64,000 nt of DNA. Source: Chryseobacterium geocarposphaerae. GTDB taxonomy: Bacteria; Bacteroidota; Bacteroidia; Flavobacteriales; Weeksellaceae. Under the pieces are notes generated by a model. That model ran no database searches. It was given only the letters and a program-made list of their open reading frames with translations, and was not told the DNA's origin. Of this stretch, positions 1-6,468 are shown piece after piece. Every line of letters starts with the position of its first letter. The stretch's first letter is position 1. A program made the position numbers and the translations under genes. The stretch lies in NCBI RefSeq assembly GCF_002797535.1, contig NZ_PGFD01000001.1, forward strand, positions 682,001 to 746,000, read 5' to 3'.

Positions 1-18
1 AGAAAAACGACTGTGTTT

Positions 19-67
19 AAAAAACACCTTCCAAAATTTAAGGATAGGGTTTAAAGAAGGAAGGTGT
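19..67 (-). terminator. Possible minus-strand intrinsic terminator
   Basis: The 9-bp arms ACACCTTCC (24-32) and GGAAGGTGT (59-67) are perfectly complementary. Read on the minus strand the hairpin is followed by five T residues (positions 23-19). The 26-nt loop is long for an intrinsic terminator. It would end the minus-strand transcript that includes the small ORF at 195-455. Confidence 0.4.
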
Positions 68-194
68 AACTATAAGCATATCTTTCAAATCTGAACAAAA
101 TTTGTTCATTAATATTGTAATTAGGAATTGCTTAAGATATTAACCAATTAAATTCCTGAATAGACTTGAATATTATATTGGTTAATAATTAATT

Positions 195-455
195 TCAGAC
201 AGAATGTTTTTCCTGATCATCAGCTTGTAGATTTCTGATGAACTCAACCCTAAAATCGTTATTCTTATTATGATTAATATGAAAAGATTTATTAAAAACA
301 GTAAAAATATATTCCCTATTTAGTGTCGGTGCGGTTTCAGCAACAGGTATTCCAAAAGATTTGTGCCCTTGGACGTTTAAGGAATTAAAAGTTTTGGAAA
401 GTGGAAAATAGCTTAAATAAAGAAAAAATAGGAAAAAAATAGATTTATACATCAT
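195..455 (-). CDS. Small secreted protein, possibly a remnant of a T9SS cargo gene
   Basis: This 86-residue ORF is not recognised. It starts with a hydrophobic segment (about residues 4-19) that looks like a signal peptide. The last residues read ADDQEKHSV. The underlying DNA (about 193-235) closely resembles the 3' end of the T9SS gene at 28899-30407, where the protein reads VDDQEKTILSEKL. In a neighbouring frame the end of this ORF continues as ILSEINY. That pattern suggests the ORF ends in a decayed sorting tail with one or more single-base deletions, but it could also be an intact short secreted protein. The promoter was not identified. Confidence 0.4.
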   Translation of the reverse strand: MMYKSIFFLFFLYLSYFPLSKTFNSLNVQGHKSFGIPVAETAPTLNREYIFTVFNKSFHINHNKNNDFRVEFIRNLQADDQEKHSV

Positions 456-674
456 ATGTTCGTGGTTAGGTGTTAATTATTCAAATATAGATAAAAATTA
501 CTTTGAATATCATAAAAAATGAAAAATTTCACATTTTTTTGATTAATTAATAAGAATAGCAGTGAATGGTTTTCATATTGTAACCCATTAGTAAGTAGTA
601 AGTTATTGATTTTTTTTTCAATTCTTTATTTTGAGAATAGCATGTTATTTGTAGTCGTTGTAGAAACAAACAAC

Positions 675-1538
675 ATGGAAAAGGAAACCAAAAAAAAGAT
701 TAGACCCCTGCAGAAACAAAATCGGCCGGGGTCAGAAACAAACATGATCCCCGTTCCAGAGACAATGCCGTTAGAATACCCGAAAGAAGGAAAATTAAAA
801 GGCAAAGTGGCACTCATTACAGGAGGAGATAGTGGAATAGGGAAAGCTGTGGCTTTGTTATTTGCAAAAGAAGGGGCAGATATTATTATTGCCTATCTGA
901 GTGAAACAGAAGATGCAAAGCAGACTCAAAAGGAAGTTGAAGCTTTTTCCGGGAAATGTACTCTGATAAAAGGTGATCTGGGAAAAGAAAACCACTGTAA
1001 AAAAGTAATTGAGACGGTTATAAAAATCCATAAGAAGATAGATATCATTGTGAATAATGCAGGACTTCACTGGGAAGCAGAATCTATTGAGAAAATTACA
1101 ACAGAGCAACTGCTGACGACTTTTCAGAATAATTTTTTCTCCTATTTCTGGATTACAAAATATGCAATGCCGTATCTTAAGAAAGGCGCGAGTATTATCA
1201 ACACTTCTTCAGTGACTGCTTACAGAGGAAGCCCTAAACTAATTGATTATTCTGCAACGAAAGGAGCGATAATATCTTTTACCCGGAGCTTATCCGCCAA
1301 TCTTGTGGATAAAGGAATCAGAGTGAATGCTGTAGCACCGGGTCCGGTGTGGACTCCGTTAATTGCTTCCTCATTTGATCCCAAAAAAAATTCCGAATTC
1401 GGGAGCGATTCACCTATGAAACGTGCGGGAATGCCCAATGAAATTGCACCTTGTTTTCTATTCCTGGCTTGTGAGGATTCACGGTTTATCAGTGGTCAGG
1501 TTTTGCACCCCAATGGCGGGGAAATTGTAAATGGATAA
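675..1538 (+). CDS. SDR family oxidoreductase (general-stress type)
   Basis: A classical short-chain dehydrogenase/reductase of 287 residues with an N-terminal extension of about 45 residues, as in the YhdF/GSP39-like subgroup. Visible are the Rossmann motif TGGDSGIG, the NNAG motif, the catalytic YSATK (YxxxK) with an upstream Ser in NTSSV, and the PGPVWTPL segment after the active site. The family uses NAD(P)(H); the substrate cannot be read from sequence. I chose the ATG at 675 (MEKETKKK) over an upstream in-frame start at 606 because the extra residues are unlike the family. No Fnr-like palindrome is seen upstream; one lies just downstream and points away. Confidence 0.85.
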   Translation: MEKETKKKIRPLQKQNRPGSETNMIPVPETMPLEYPKEGKLKGKVALITGGDSGIGKAVALLFAKEGADIIIAYLSETEDAKQTQKEVEAFSGKCTLIKGDLGKENHCKKVIETVIKIHKKIDIIVNNAGLHWEAESIEKITTEQLLTTFQNNFFSYFWITKYAMPYLKKGASIINTSSVTAYRGSPKLIDYSATKGAIISFTRSLSANLVDKGIRVNAVAPGPVWTPLIASSFDPKKNSEFGSDSPMKRAGMPNEIAPCFLFLACEDSRFISGQVLHPNGGEIVNG

Positions 1539-1564
1539 ATTGTTTATAACAGTTCGGGAAAAAC

Positions 1565-1610
1565 TTATGATTGTAATCATAAATTTTGAAAATGTCTTTA
1601 TCTATTTTTG
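1565..1610 (+). promoter_or_regulatory. Fnr-like palindrome plus -7 element upstream of the first Crp/Fnr gene
   Basis: An 18-bp palindrome TTATGATTGTAATCATAA (1565-1582, 8-bp perfect arms) is followed by the Bacteroidetes-type -7 element TATTTTTG (1603-1610). Palindrome centre to first T of the -7 is 29.5 bp, which would place the centre near -41.5. Known class II Crp/Fnr activators bind there. The predicted start near 1615 gives a leader of about 105 nt to the regulator at 1720, suggesting auto- or cross-regulation. Confidence 0.6.
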
Positions 1611-1719
1611 AAACTCGATAAAACGTTATTGTTGAATTAATCAACGATTGCATGGCACATCAATGTAATTCTAATGTTTTTGTTTTATAATTAATAATAA
1701 AACTTTTTAGCCTTCAAAA

Positions 1720-2316
1720 ATGATATTTAATGAAGAAATTTTGCTTTCATTAGGAGCAGAAATGCAAACTTATAAAGCAAATGAGGTAATATTCACGGAA
1801 GGTGGACAGCCTAATTATTTTTTTCAAATAAAACACGGTAGTGTAAAACTGAATAATTACCATGAAGATGGAAGAGAATTTATTCACAGTGTACCTTTTA
1901 AAGGGCATTGCTTTGGAGAGACATTTTTATTTTCGGAGCTTCCATATCCTATCAATGCTATTGCCATTGAAGATTCAGGAATATTAAGGGTTCCTAAACT
2001 TAAATTTCTTGAATTTTTAAAGAAGTGTCCAAAATCCTTATGGACTTTATATATGCATACGGCCGAGAGAATGTACTACAGACATATTATGCTGAATAAT
2101 CTTTCGGTAAGTAATCCTTTATACAGAGTAAGACAGGTAATGGATTGTTTAAAGGCATATCATCAGTATGAAGAGCCTTTTTCCTTTCAGATTCCGTTTA
2201 CCAGACAACAACTGGCTTCACTTACAGGACTAAGGATTGAGACGGTTATAAGAGTGGTGAAAAAAATGGAAAAACAAAAAATGGTAAAAATAGAACTCGG
2301 TAAGATATTTTATTAG
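1720..2316 (+). CDS. Crp/Fnr family transcriptional regulator A
   Basis: A 198-residue regulator: cyclic-nucleotide-binding-like beta-barrel (about 1-115), dimerisation helix, then a C-terminal winged helix. The recognition region reads LTGLRIETVIRVVKKME; the E-T-x-x-R pattern matches the Fnr recognition helix (VETISR), which reads TGAT half-sites. There is no N-terminal Cys cluster for an Fe-S centre, so a direct oxygen-sensing Fnr is unlikely and the ligand is unknown. It is the first of three paralogues in tandem (see 2918 and 3561) that share the start pattern E(E/N)xLLxSxGA. An Fnr-like palindrome promoter precedes it. Confidence 0.85.
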   Translation: MIFNEEILLSLGAEMQTYKANEVIFTEGGQPNYFFQIKHGSVKLNNYHEDGREFIHSVPFKGHCFGETFLFSELPYPINAIAIEDSGILRVPKLKFLEFLKKCPKSLWTLYMHTAERMYYRHIMLNNLSVSNPLYRVRQVMDCLKAYHQYEEPFSFQIPFTRQQLASLTGLRIETVIRVVKKMEKQKMVKIELGKIFY

Positions 2317-2364
2317 CCTTTAAAGATAAGTTAAATATTATGTTTTGTATTTTTTAGTCGATTT

Positions 2365-2411
2365 TTATGATTAAGATCATAAGATAATTAAAGAAAATTG
2401 TATTAAATTTG
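2365..2411 (+). promoter_or_regulatory. Fnr-like palindrome plus -7 element firing into the 2412-2917 gap
   Basis: The palindrome TTATGATTAAGATCATAA (2365-2382, 7-bp arms) lies 30.5 bp (centre to first T) upstream of a perfect TAnnTTTG element, TAAATTTG (2404-2411). Start site predicted near 2416. The next convincing gene begins 500 nt later at 2918, so the product is either a very long leader or a separate RNA or micro-peptide. Confidence 0.6.
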
Positions 2412-2917
2412 AAAATCACACCGCAAAATTTAATATTATGAAATCATTATATTATTCTCAGGGATACGTTTAATTATTGCTGAATAATAAAAATACAATA
2501 TAGAGCGCATCTGTTCGAATGCAGTTATTTATACAGATGTCAGACTACAAGACACTTGATAATTTGGAATAGATTTACTTCTGTATCTGAAGTTTACCAA
2601 AAAGATTCAATGATTCATAAAAGTGATAATAAGTCAGATAATTTTTCTGAATATTTTAACTTTTATGTAATTCTTAGCCTTTATTTTTATAGCCTCTGAT
2701 AACTTTATTTAATGTTGAATTAGATTGAGTTATAAGTATTTGGTGATTTGGTTTTTTTGATAAGGGTTATTGATAATGAGTAATTGCAATTATGATTTAT
2801 GATTTTGATAATTAGGGTTTTAACTTTAATTAACAGCATGAAGGTTTAATATTTGTACTCATTACTCAAAAGTTCCCTGCATTATTTTAAAACATTAAAA
2901 TCATTAAAAAAATTGTT
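2412..2917 (+). other. 506-nt stretch without a convincing gene, downstream of an Fnr-like promoter
   Basis: No recognisable gene. Three tiny ORFs follow the promoter: 2438-2473 (11 codons), 2519-2572 (17 codons) and 2610-2699 (29 codons, sequence not recognised). Two hairpins are visible: CATCTGT (2508-2514) with ACAGATG (2533-2539), and ACTTC (2577-2581) with GAAGT (2589-2593). No T-tailed terminator is obvious, so transcription could read through to the regulator at 2918. A tRNA-like GTTCGAAT at about 2513 has no supporting arms. Confidence 0.4.
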
Positions 2918-3514
2918 ATGGTTATTGAAGAAAATCTGTTGTATTCAATGGGAGCAAGTACTAAAACATATGCGGTCGGAGAGACAATCTTTCTAGAAGG
3001 TGACTGGCCTGCGTTTTATTACCAGATTGTAAAAGGAGAAGTAAAACTTAATAATTACAATGAAGAAGGAAAAGAGACTATACAGATCATGATAGAAGAT
3101 GGTCAGAGTATAGGAGAATCTTTATTGTTTATGGAAAAGTCTTACCCAATGAATGCGGTGGCGATCACTGAATGTGAAGTCATTAAGCTCCCTCGAAAAG
3201 CATTCATCAGTTTATTGAAAGAAGATGCGGAAATTTCTTACGAAATGAACAAATGTCTTTCTCAAAGATTGTATTTTAAGCTGATCATGACTCAAAATCT
3301 TTCTTCACAAAATCCTATACTAAAGCTTATTGCGCTTATGGATTATCTGAAAAGTTTTGCAAAGGATCAGAAGCAGTATTCATTTAAGGTTCCATTGACC
3401 AGGCAACAAATGGCAGGACTTACCGGACTCTGTGTTGAAACCACAATACGGACCATAAAAGGGATGGAAAAAAGCCAAATCCTTAAAATAGAAGATCGTA
3501 AAATCATGTATTAA
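2918..3514 (+). CDS. Crp/Fnr family transcriptional regulator B
   Basis: Second of three tandem paralogues, 198 residues, with the same effector-domain and winged-helix layout. The recognition region reads LTGLCVETTIRTIKGME: it keeps the E-T-x-x-R pattern, but a Cys replaces the Arg found just before it in paralogues A and C, so specificity or redox response may differ. No Fe-S Cys cluster is present. It probably forms one transcript with regulator C, 46 nt downstream. Its own promoter is uncertain; a one-mismatch -7 (AATATTTG, 2848-2855) lies about 60 nt upstream of the ATG. Confidence 0.85.
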   Translation: MVIEENLLYSMGASTKTYAVGETIFLEGDWPAFYYQIVKGEVKLNNYNEEGKETIQIMIEDGQSIGESLLFMEKSYPMNAVAITECEVIKLPRKAFISLLKEDAEISYEMNKCLSQRLYFKLIMTQNLSSQNPILKLIALMDYLKSFAKDQKQYSFKVPLTRQQMAGLTGLCVETTIRTIKGMEKSQILKIEDRKIMY

Positions 3515-3560
3515 TCTAAATTAAAATTAATAACTGGAAGTAATGAAGATAAAAAGCTGT

Positions 3561-4157
3561 ATGAATATCGAAGAATCACTTTTGTATTCATTTGGTGCAG
3601 AGACAAAATTTTTTAAAAAAGGTGAAGTGGTCTTTAGGGAAGGAGATCAGGTTCTGTATTATTTCCAGGTCGTGGAAGGAAAAATAAAGCTGAACAATTA
3701 TAACGAAGAGGGTAAGGAATTTATTCATAATATTTTAGGAAAGAATCAAAGTTTTGGAGATTCTCTGATTTTTTTAGACAAACAATATCCGATGAATGCA
3801 ACCTGCTTATCTCCAACCGAGCTTATAAGACTTCCTAAAAATAACTTTTTGGAAATGCTGGAGAAAAATCCGGATATTTCAATTGAAATGAATCATTGCT
3901 TATCGCAACGGTTATATTATAAAATGGTAATGATCCAGAATATGGCGTCCTCGAACCCTGCAGTAAGATTGAAAGGATTATTGAATTATCTTAGAAGTTT
4001 TCATCATGATGATTGTGACCATTGCTTTTCTGTGGAGCTTACCAGACAGCAGATTGCCAATTTAGTGGGACTTCGTGTAGAAACGGTCATAAGAGCATTA
4101 AAGAAAATGGAGCAAGAAGGAGTCATTAAAATTCACAACAGGAAAATTTTATATTGA
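3561..4157 (+). CDS. Crp/Fnr family transcriptional regulator C with a His/Cys-rich hinge
   Basis: Third tandem paralogue, 198 residues from the ATG at 3561 (MNIEESLLYSFGAE), which aligns with the starts of A and B; an upstream in-frame ATG at 3543 would add six residues. The recognition region reads LVGLRVETVIRALKKME. Just before the winged helix it carries HHDDCDHC, where the paralogues have HQYEEPFS-like and KDQKQYS-like residues. That cluster could bind a metal or respond to redox; this is inference from residue pattern only. An Fnr-like promoter and a candidate small RNA follow directly. Confidence 0.85.
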   Translation: MNIEESLLYSFGAETKFFKKGEVVFREGDQVLYYFQVVEGKIKLNNYNEEGKEFIHNILGKNQSFGDSLIFLDKQYPMNATCLSPTELIRLPKNNFLEMLEKNPDISIEMNHCLSQRLYYKMVMIQNMASSNPAVRLKGLLNYLRSFHHDDCDHCFSVELTRQQIANLVGLRVETVIRALKKMEQEGVIKIHNRKILY

Positions 4158-4166
4158 TAAATCCGA

Positions 4167-4211
4167 TATGACTCAAGTCATAAATAAGTGAATTATTAAG
4201 CCGTATATTAG
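4167..4211 (+). promoter_or_regulatory. Fnr-like palindrome plus -7 element of a candidate small RNA
   Basis: The palindrome TATGACTCAAGTCATA (4167-4182, 7-bp arms, core TGAC/GTCA) is 29.5 bp (centre to first T) upstream of TATATTAG (4204-4211), which matches TAnnTTTG except one base. It starts 9 nt after the stop codon of regulator C and points toward a short terminated transcript. Confidence 0.5.
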
Positions 4212-4215
4212 ATTA

Positions 4216-4294
4216 CTATTTTAAAGCATTAATATAATACACACCACTTAAATATAGTAAAGTCATATAGGTTGTATTCTATATGACTTTTTTT
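4216..4294 (+). ncRNA. Candidate small RNA, about 79 nt
   Basis: Predicted from context: an Fnr-like class II promoter upstream (start near 4216) and a strong intrinsic terminator (4259-4294). No open reading frame of useful length lies between them. It would leave the downstream gene at 4358 outside this transcript. An alternative is a terminated leader for that gene with conditional read-through. No RNA family was recognised. Confidence 0.4.
4259..4294 (+). terminator. Intrinsic terminator of the candidate small RNA
   Basis: A 12-bp stem, AAAGTCATATAG (4259-4270) with CTATATGACTTT (4279-4290), has an 8-nt loop and runs into an uninterrupted T tract (4288-4294). Confidence 0.75.
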
Positions 4295-4357
4295 CTGACT
4301 ATAGATGATAAACGAATAGAAATAGAATCCAAATCAATTACTTAAAAAAAGAACGCG

Positions 4358-4906
4358 ATGGAATTTCATAAAAAACTTCTGGAATATATTGGTCAGTCAC
4401 TAATGACTGCAGATGAAACAATTTCGGTTGCCGAAAGTGTAACCTCGGGATGTTTACAGCTGGCTCTTTCTCAGATACCTAATGCATCATTAATTTATAA
4501 AGGAGGAATGACAGCCTATACTTTACCCATGAAGGTAAACTTACTGAACGTGGATCAGGAAGAAGCGGAGAAATGCGACTGTGTTTCGGAAAATATTGCA
4601 GAAACAATGGCCCTGAATGTTGCAAAACTCTACGAAACCGATTGGTCGATTGCCACAACAGGCTATTGTACGCCTATCAGAAATTCATCCTACAAAATAT
4701 TCGCTTTCTTTTCATTTTCTTACAAAGGAGAAATCATCCATACCGGAAAACTGGAACTGCACCCCAAAACCCAAGCCCTGAATGCCCAATTATATTACAC
4801 TGAATTTATTTTGGGGTGCTTTAAAACAGAAGTCAGTAAAGCTAGGGATGTACAATCAAGATTACAATTGAAAATAAATGGAAATGAAAGAATTAAAGTT
4901 AGCTAA
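4358..4906 (+). CDS. CinA-family protein (PncC-like NMN amidohydrolase domain)
   Basis: 182 residues covering the CinA C-terminal domain alone. The family signature AESVTSGCLQLAL (about residues 25-37) and the following YKGGMTAYT segment are present. Stand-alone members such as PncC deamidate nicotinamide mononucleotide in pyridine-nucleotide salvage, which would remake the NAD precursor released by NAD-dependent ligases. The last 20 or so residues extend beyond the usual domain end. It sits between an RNA terminator and ku; function in repair is not shown. Confidence 0.8.
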   Translation: MEFHKKLLEYIGQSLMTADETISVAESVTSGCLQLALSQIPNASLIYKGGMTAYTLPMKVNLLNVDQEEAEKCDCVSENIAETMALNVAKLYETDWSIATTGYCTPIRNSSYKIFAFFSFSYKGEIIHTGKLELHPKTQALNAQLYYTEFILGCFKTEVSKARDVQSRLQLKINGNERIKVS

Positions 4907-5001
4907 CAAATCGGTTCTTATTCTTTTAAAATAAAGCATTTATACTAATTTAATCAATTTGGAAAGGGTTTTGTACTCTACCATACAAAAAAATAGAAAA
5001 T

Positions 5002-5781
5002 ATGAGAGCGATCTGGAATGGAGCAATAGGTTTTGGATTGGTAAATATACCGATCAAGCTGTACTCGGCCAGTGAATCGAGTACGTTGGATCTGGATATG
5101 CTGGATAAAAAAGATCTCAGTAATATCAAATACAAAAGAGTCAATGAAAACACCAACAAAGAAGTCGCCTGGGAAAATATTGTAAAAGGCTACAAAATAG
5201 AAGATAAATATATCGTGTTGGAAGAGGAGGACTTTGAAGCAGTAAGTCCTGAAAAATCAAAAATTCTCAGCATTTTACAATTTGTAAAAGAAGAAGAAGT
5301 GGATCCTGCTCTTTTTGAAACTCCCTATTTCCTGGAGCCCCAAAAAAACGGCGAAGCGGCTTACAAACTTTTACTTAAAGCTTTAACAAAAACCAGAATG
5401 GCAGGAATAGGCTCCTTTATTTTGAGAGAAAGAGAAATTCTGTGTATGATTCGCCCTTATCAGGATGAGATTCTTATGGTGAACAGGATGAGGTTTCCTG
5501 AAGAAATGAGAAATTATGAAGATTTGAAAATCCCATCAGGAAAAGCACCGAAAACAGAAGAACTGAAAATGGCTGAAGCACTGATCAAATCGCTCGCTGA
5601 GCCTTTCGATCCTACAAGATATAGAGATACTTACAATGAAGACCTTTTGAAAATTATACGACAGAAAGCAAAAGGCAAACGGGTAAAAACTAAAGAAATA
5701 AAAGAACCGGCAGGAAAAGCTACGGACCTTATGGCCATGCTAAAAGCCAGTCTTGAGTCAGGAAAGAGAAAAGCAGGATAA
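5002..5781 (+). CDS. ku: Non-homologous end-joining protein Ku
   Basis: 259 residues with the bacterial Ku start MRAIWNGAIGFGLVNIPIKL and the later RTRMAGIG-like region (KTRMAGIGSFILRER). The Ku core forms the ring-shaped homodimer that binds double-strand DNA ends and recruits ligase D. The C-terminus is Lys-rich (about residues 215-259), as in many bacterial Ku proteins. It lies 31 nt upstream of the ligD region, the usual NHEJ pairing. Confidence 0.95.
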   Translation: MRAIWNGAIGFGLVNIPIKLYSASESSTLDLDMLDKKDLSNIKYKRVNENTNKEVAWENIVKGYKIEDKYIVLEEEDFEAVSPEKSKILSILQFVKEEEVDPALFETPYFLEPQKNGEAAYKLLLKALTKTRMAGIGSFILREREILCMIRPYQDEILMVNRMRFPEEMRNYEDLKIPSGKAPKTEELKMAEALIKSLAEPFDPTRYRDTYNEDLLKIIRQKAKGKRVKTKEIKEPAGKATDLMAMLKASLESGKRKAG

Positions 5782-5812
5782 ATTTTTTTGTTTAAACTTT
5801 AAATTTTTTAAC

Positions 5813-6424
5813 ATGCCATTAGAAGAATATCATAAAAAGAGAGATTTTAAGGCAACTTCCGAACCGGAAGGCAAAGAAAAGGAAAGTAAGGCCAAATTAA
5901 AATTTGTAATCCAGCGGCATGCGGCATCGCGTTTACATTATGATTTCAGATTGGAAATGGATGGAGTTCTTAAAAGCTGGGCCGTTCCGAAAGGTCCATC
6001 CCTTAATCCTGCTGATAAAAGATTAGCCATGATGGTGGAAGATCATCCGTATGAATACCGGACATTTGAAGGAAGCATTCCCAAAGGAAATTATGGAGCC
6101 GGAGAAGTTGAAATCTGGGACGAAGGAACCTATGAACCCATAGAAAAAATAAAAGGCAAGACTGATGATTTGGTTATGCGTGCAGAACTGCACAAGCAAT
6201 CTCTGAAATTTATCTTACATGGTAAAAAACTGAAAGGTGAATTTGCCTTGGTAAAAATCAAAAACAGTACAGAAGAAAACGCATGGTTGCTCATCAAGCA
6301 TAAAGACCGTTATGCTGTCGATGAAGACTATGACGCTGAAGAACATACTTCTAAGAATTCTAAAGTTACCGCTTATCTTCAGGAAAAGAGCAGTAAAAAA
6401 AAAATGATACCACCGAAAGCCTGA
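5813..6424 (+). CDS. ligD: DNA ligase D, 3'-phosphoesterase part (split from the rest by a frameshift)
   Basis: 203 residues from the ATG at 5813 (MPLEEYHKK). It holds the LigD phosphoesterase domain: RHAASRLHYDFRLE (His36, His42, Asp44), VEDHPYEY (His78) and SIPKGNYGAGEVEIWDEG. The domain trims 3' ends before ligation. The frame ends at TGA 6422-6424 just after an uninterrupted run of ten A residues (6395-6404). One additional A would join it without a stop to the ligase/polymerase frame, giving a single protein of about 849 residues, the usual PE-ligase-polymerase LigD. The gene is therefore either frameshifted, misread at the homopolymer, or expressed through slippage. Confidence 0.85.
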   Translation: MPLEEYHKKRDFKATSEPEGKEKESKAKLKFVIQRHAASRLHYDFRLEMDGVLKSWAVPKGPSLNPADKRLAMMVEDHPYEYRTFEGSIPKGNYGAGEVEIWDEGTYEPIEKIKGKTDDLVMRAELHKQSLKFILHGKKLKGEFALVKIKNSTEENAWLLIKHKDRYAVDEDYDAEEHTSKNSKVTAYLQEKSSKKKMIPPKA

Positions 6425-6468
6425 AGCACTATAAAAATTATACAAAAGCACTTTCTCTGGACAGGAAA

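Noticed and set aside
606..674. N-terminal extension of the SDR gene from an upstream in-frame start
   Set aside because: The extra 23 residues are hydrophobic and unlike SDR relatives; the ATG at 675 begins the usual polar N-terminus.
2505..2525. tRNA-like GTTCGAAT T-loop
   Set aside because: There is no matching acceptor, D or anticodon arm; the stem around it is three base pairs.
2811..2855. Further Fnr-like site before regulator B
   Set aside because: The inverted repeat is weak and lacks TGAT half-sites; its centre is 27.5 bp from an imperfect -7 element.
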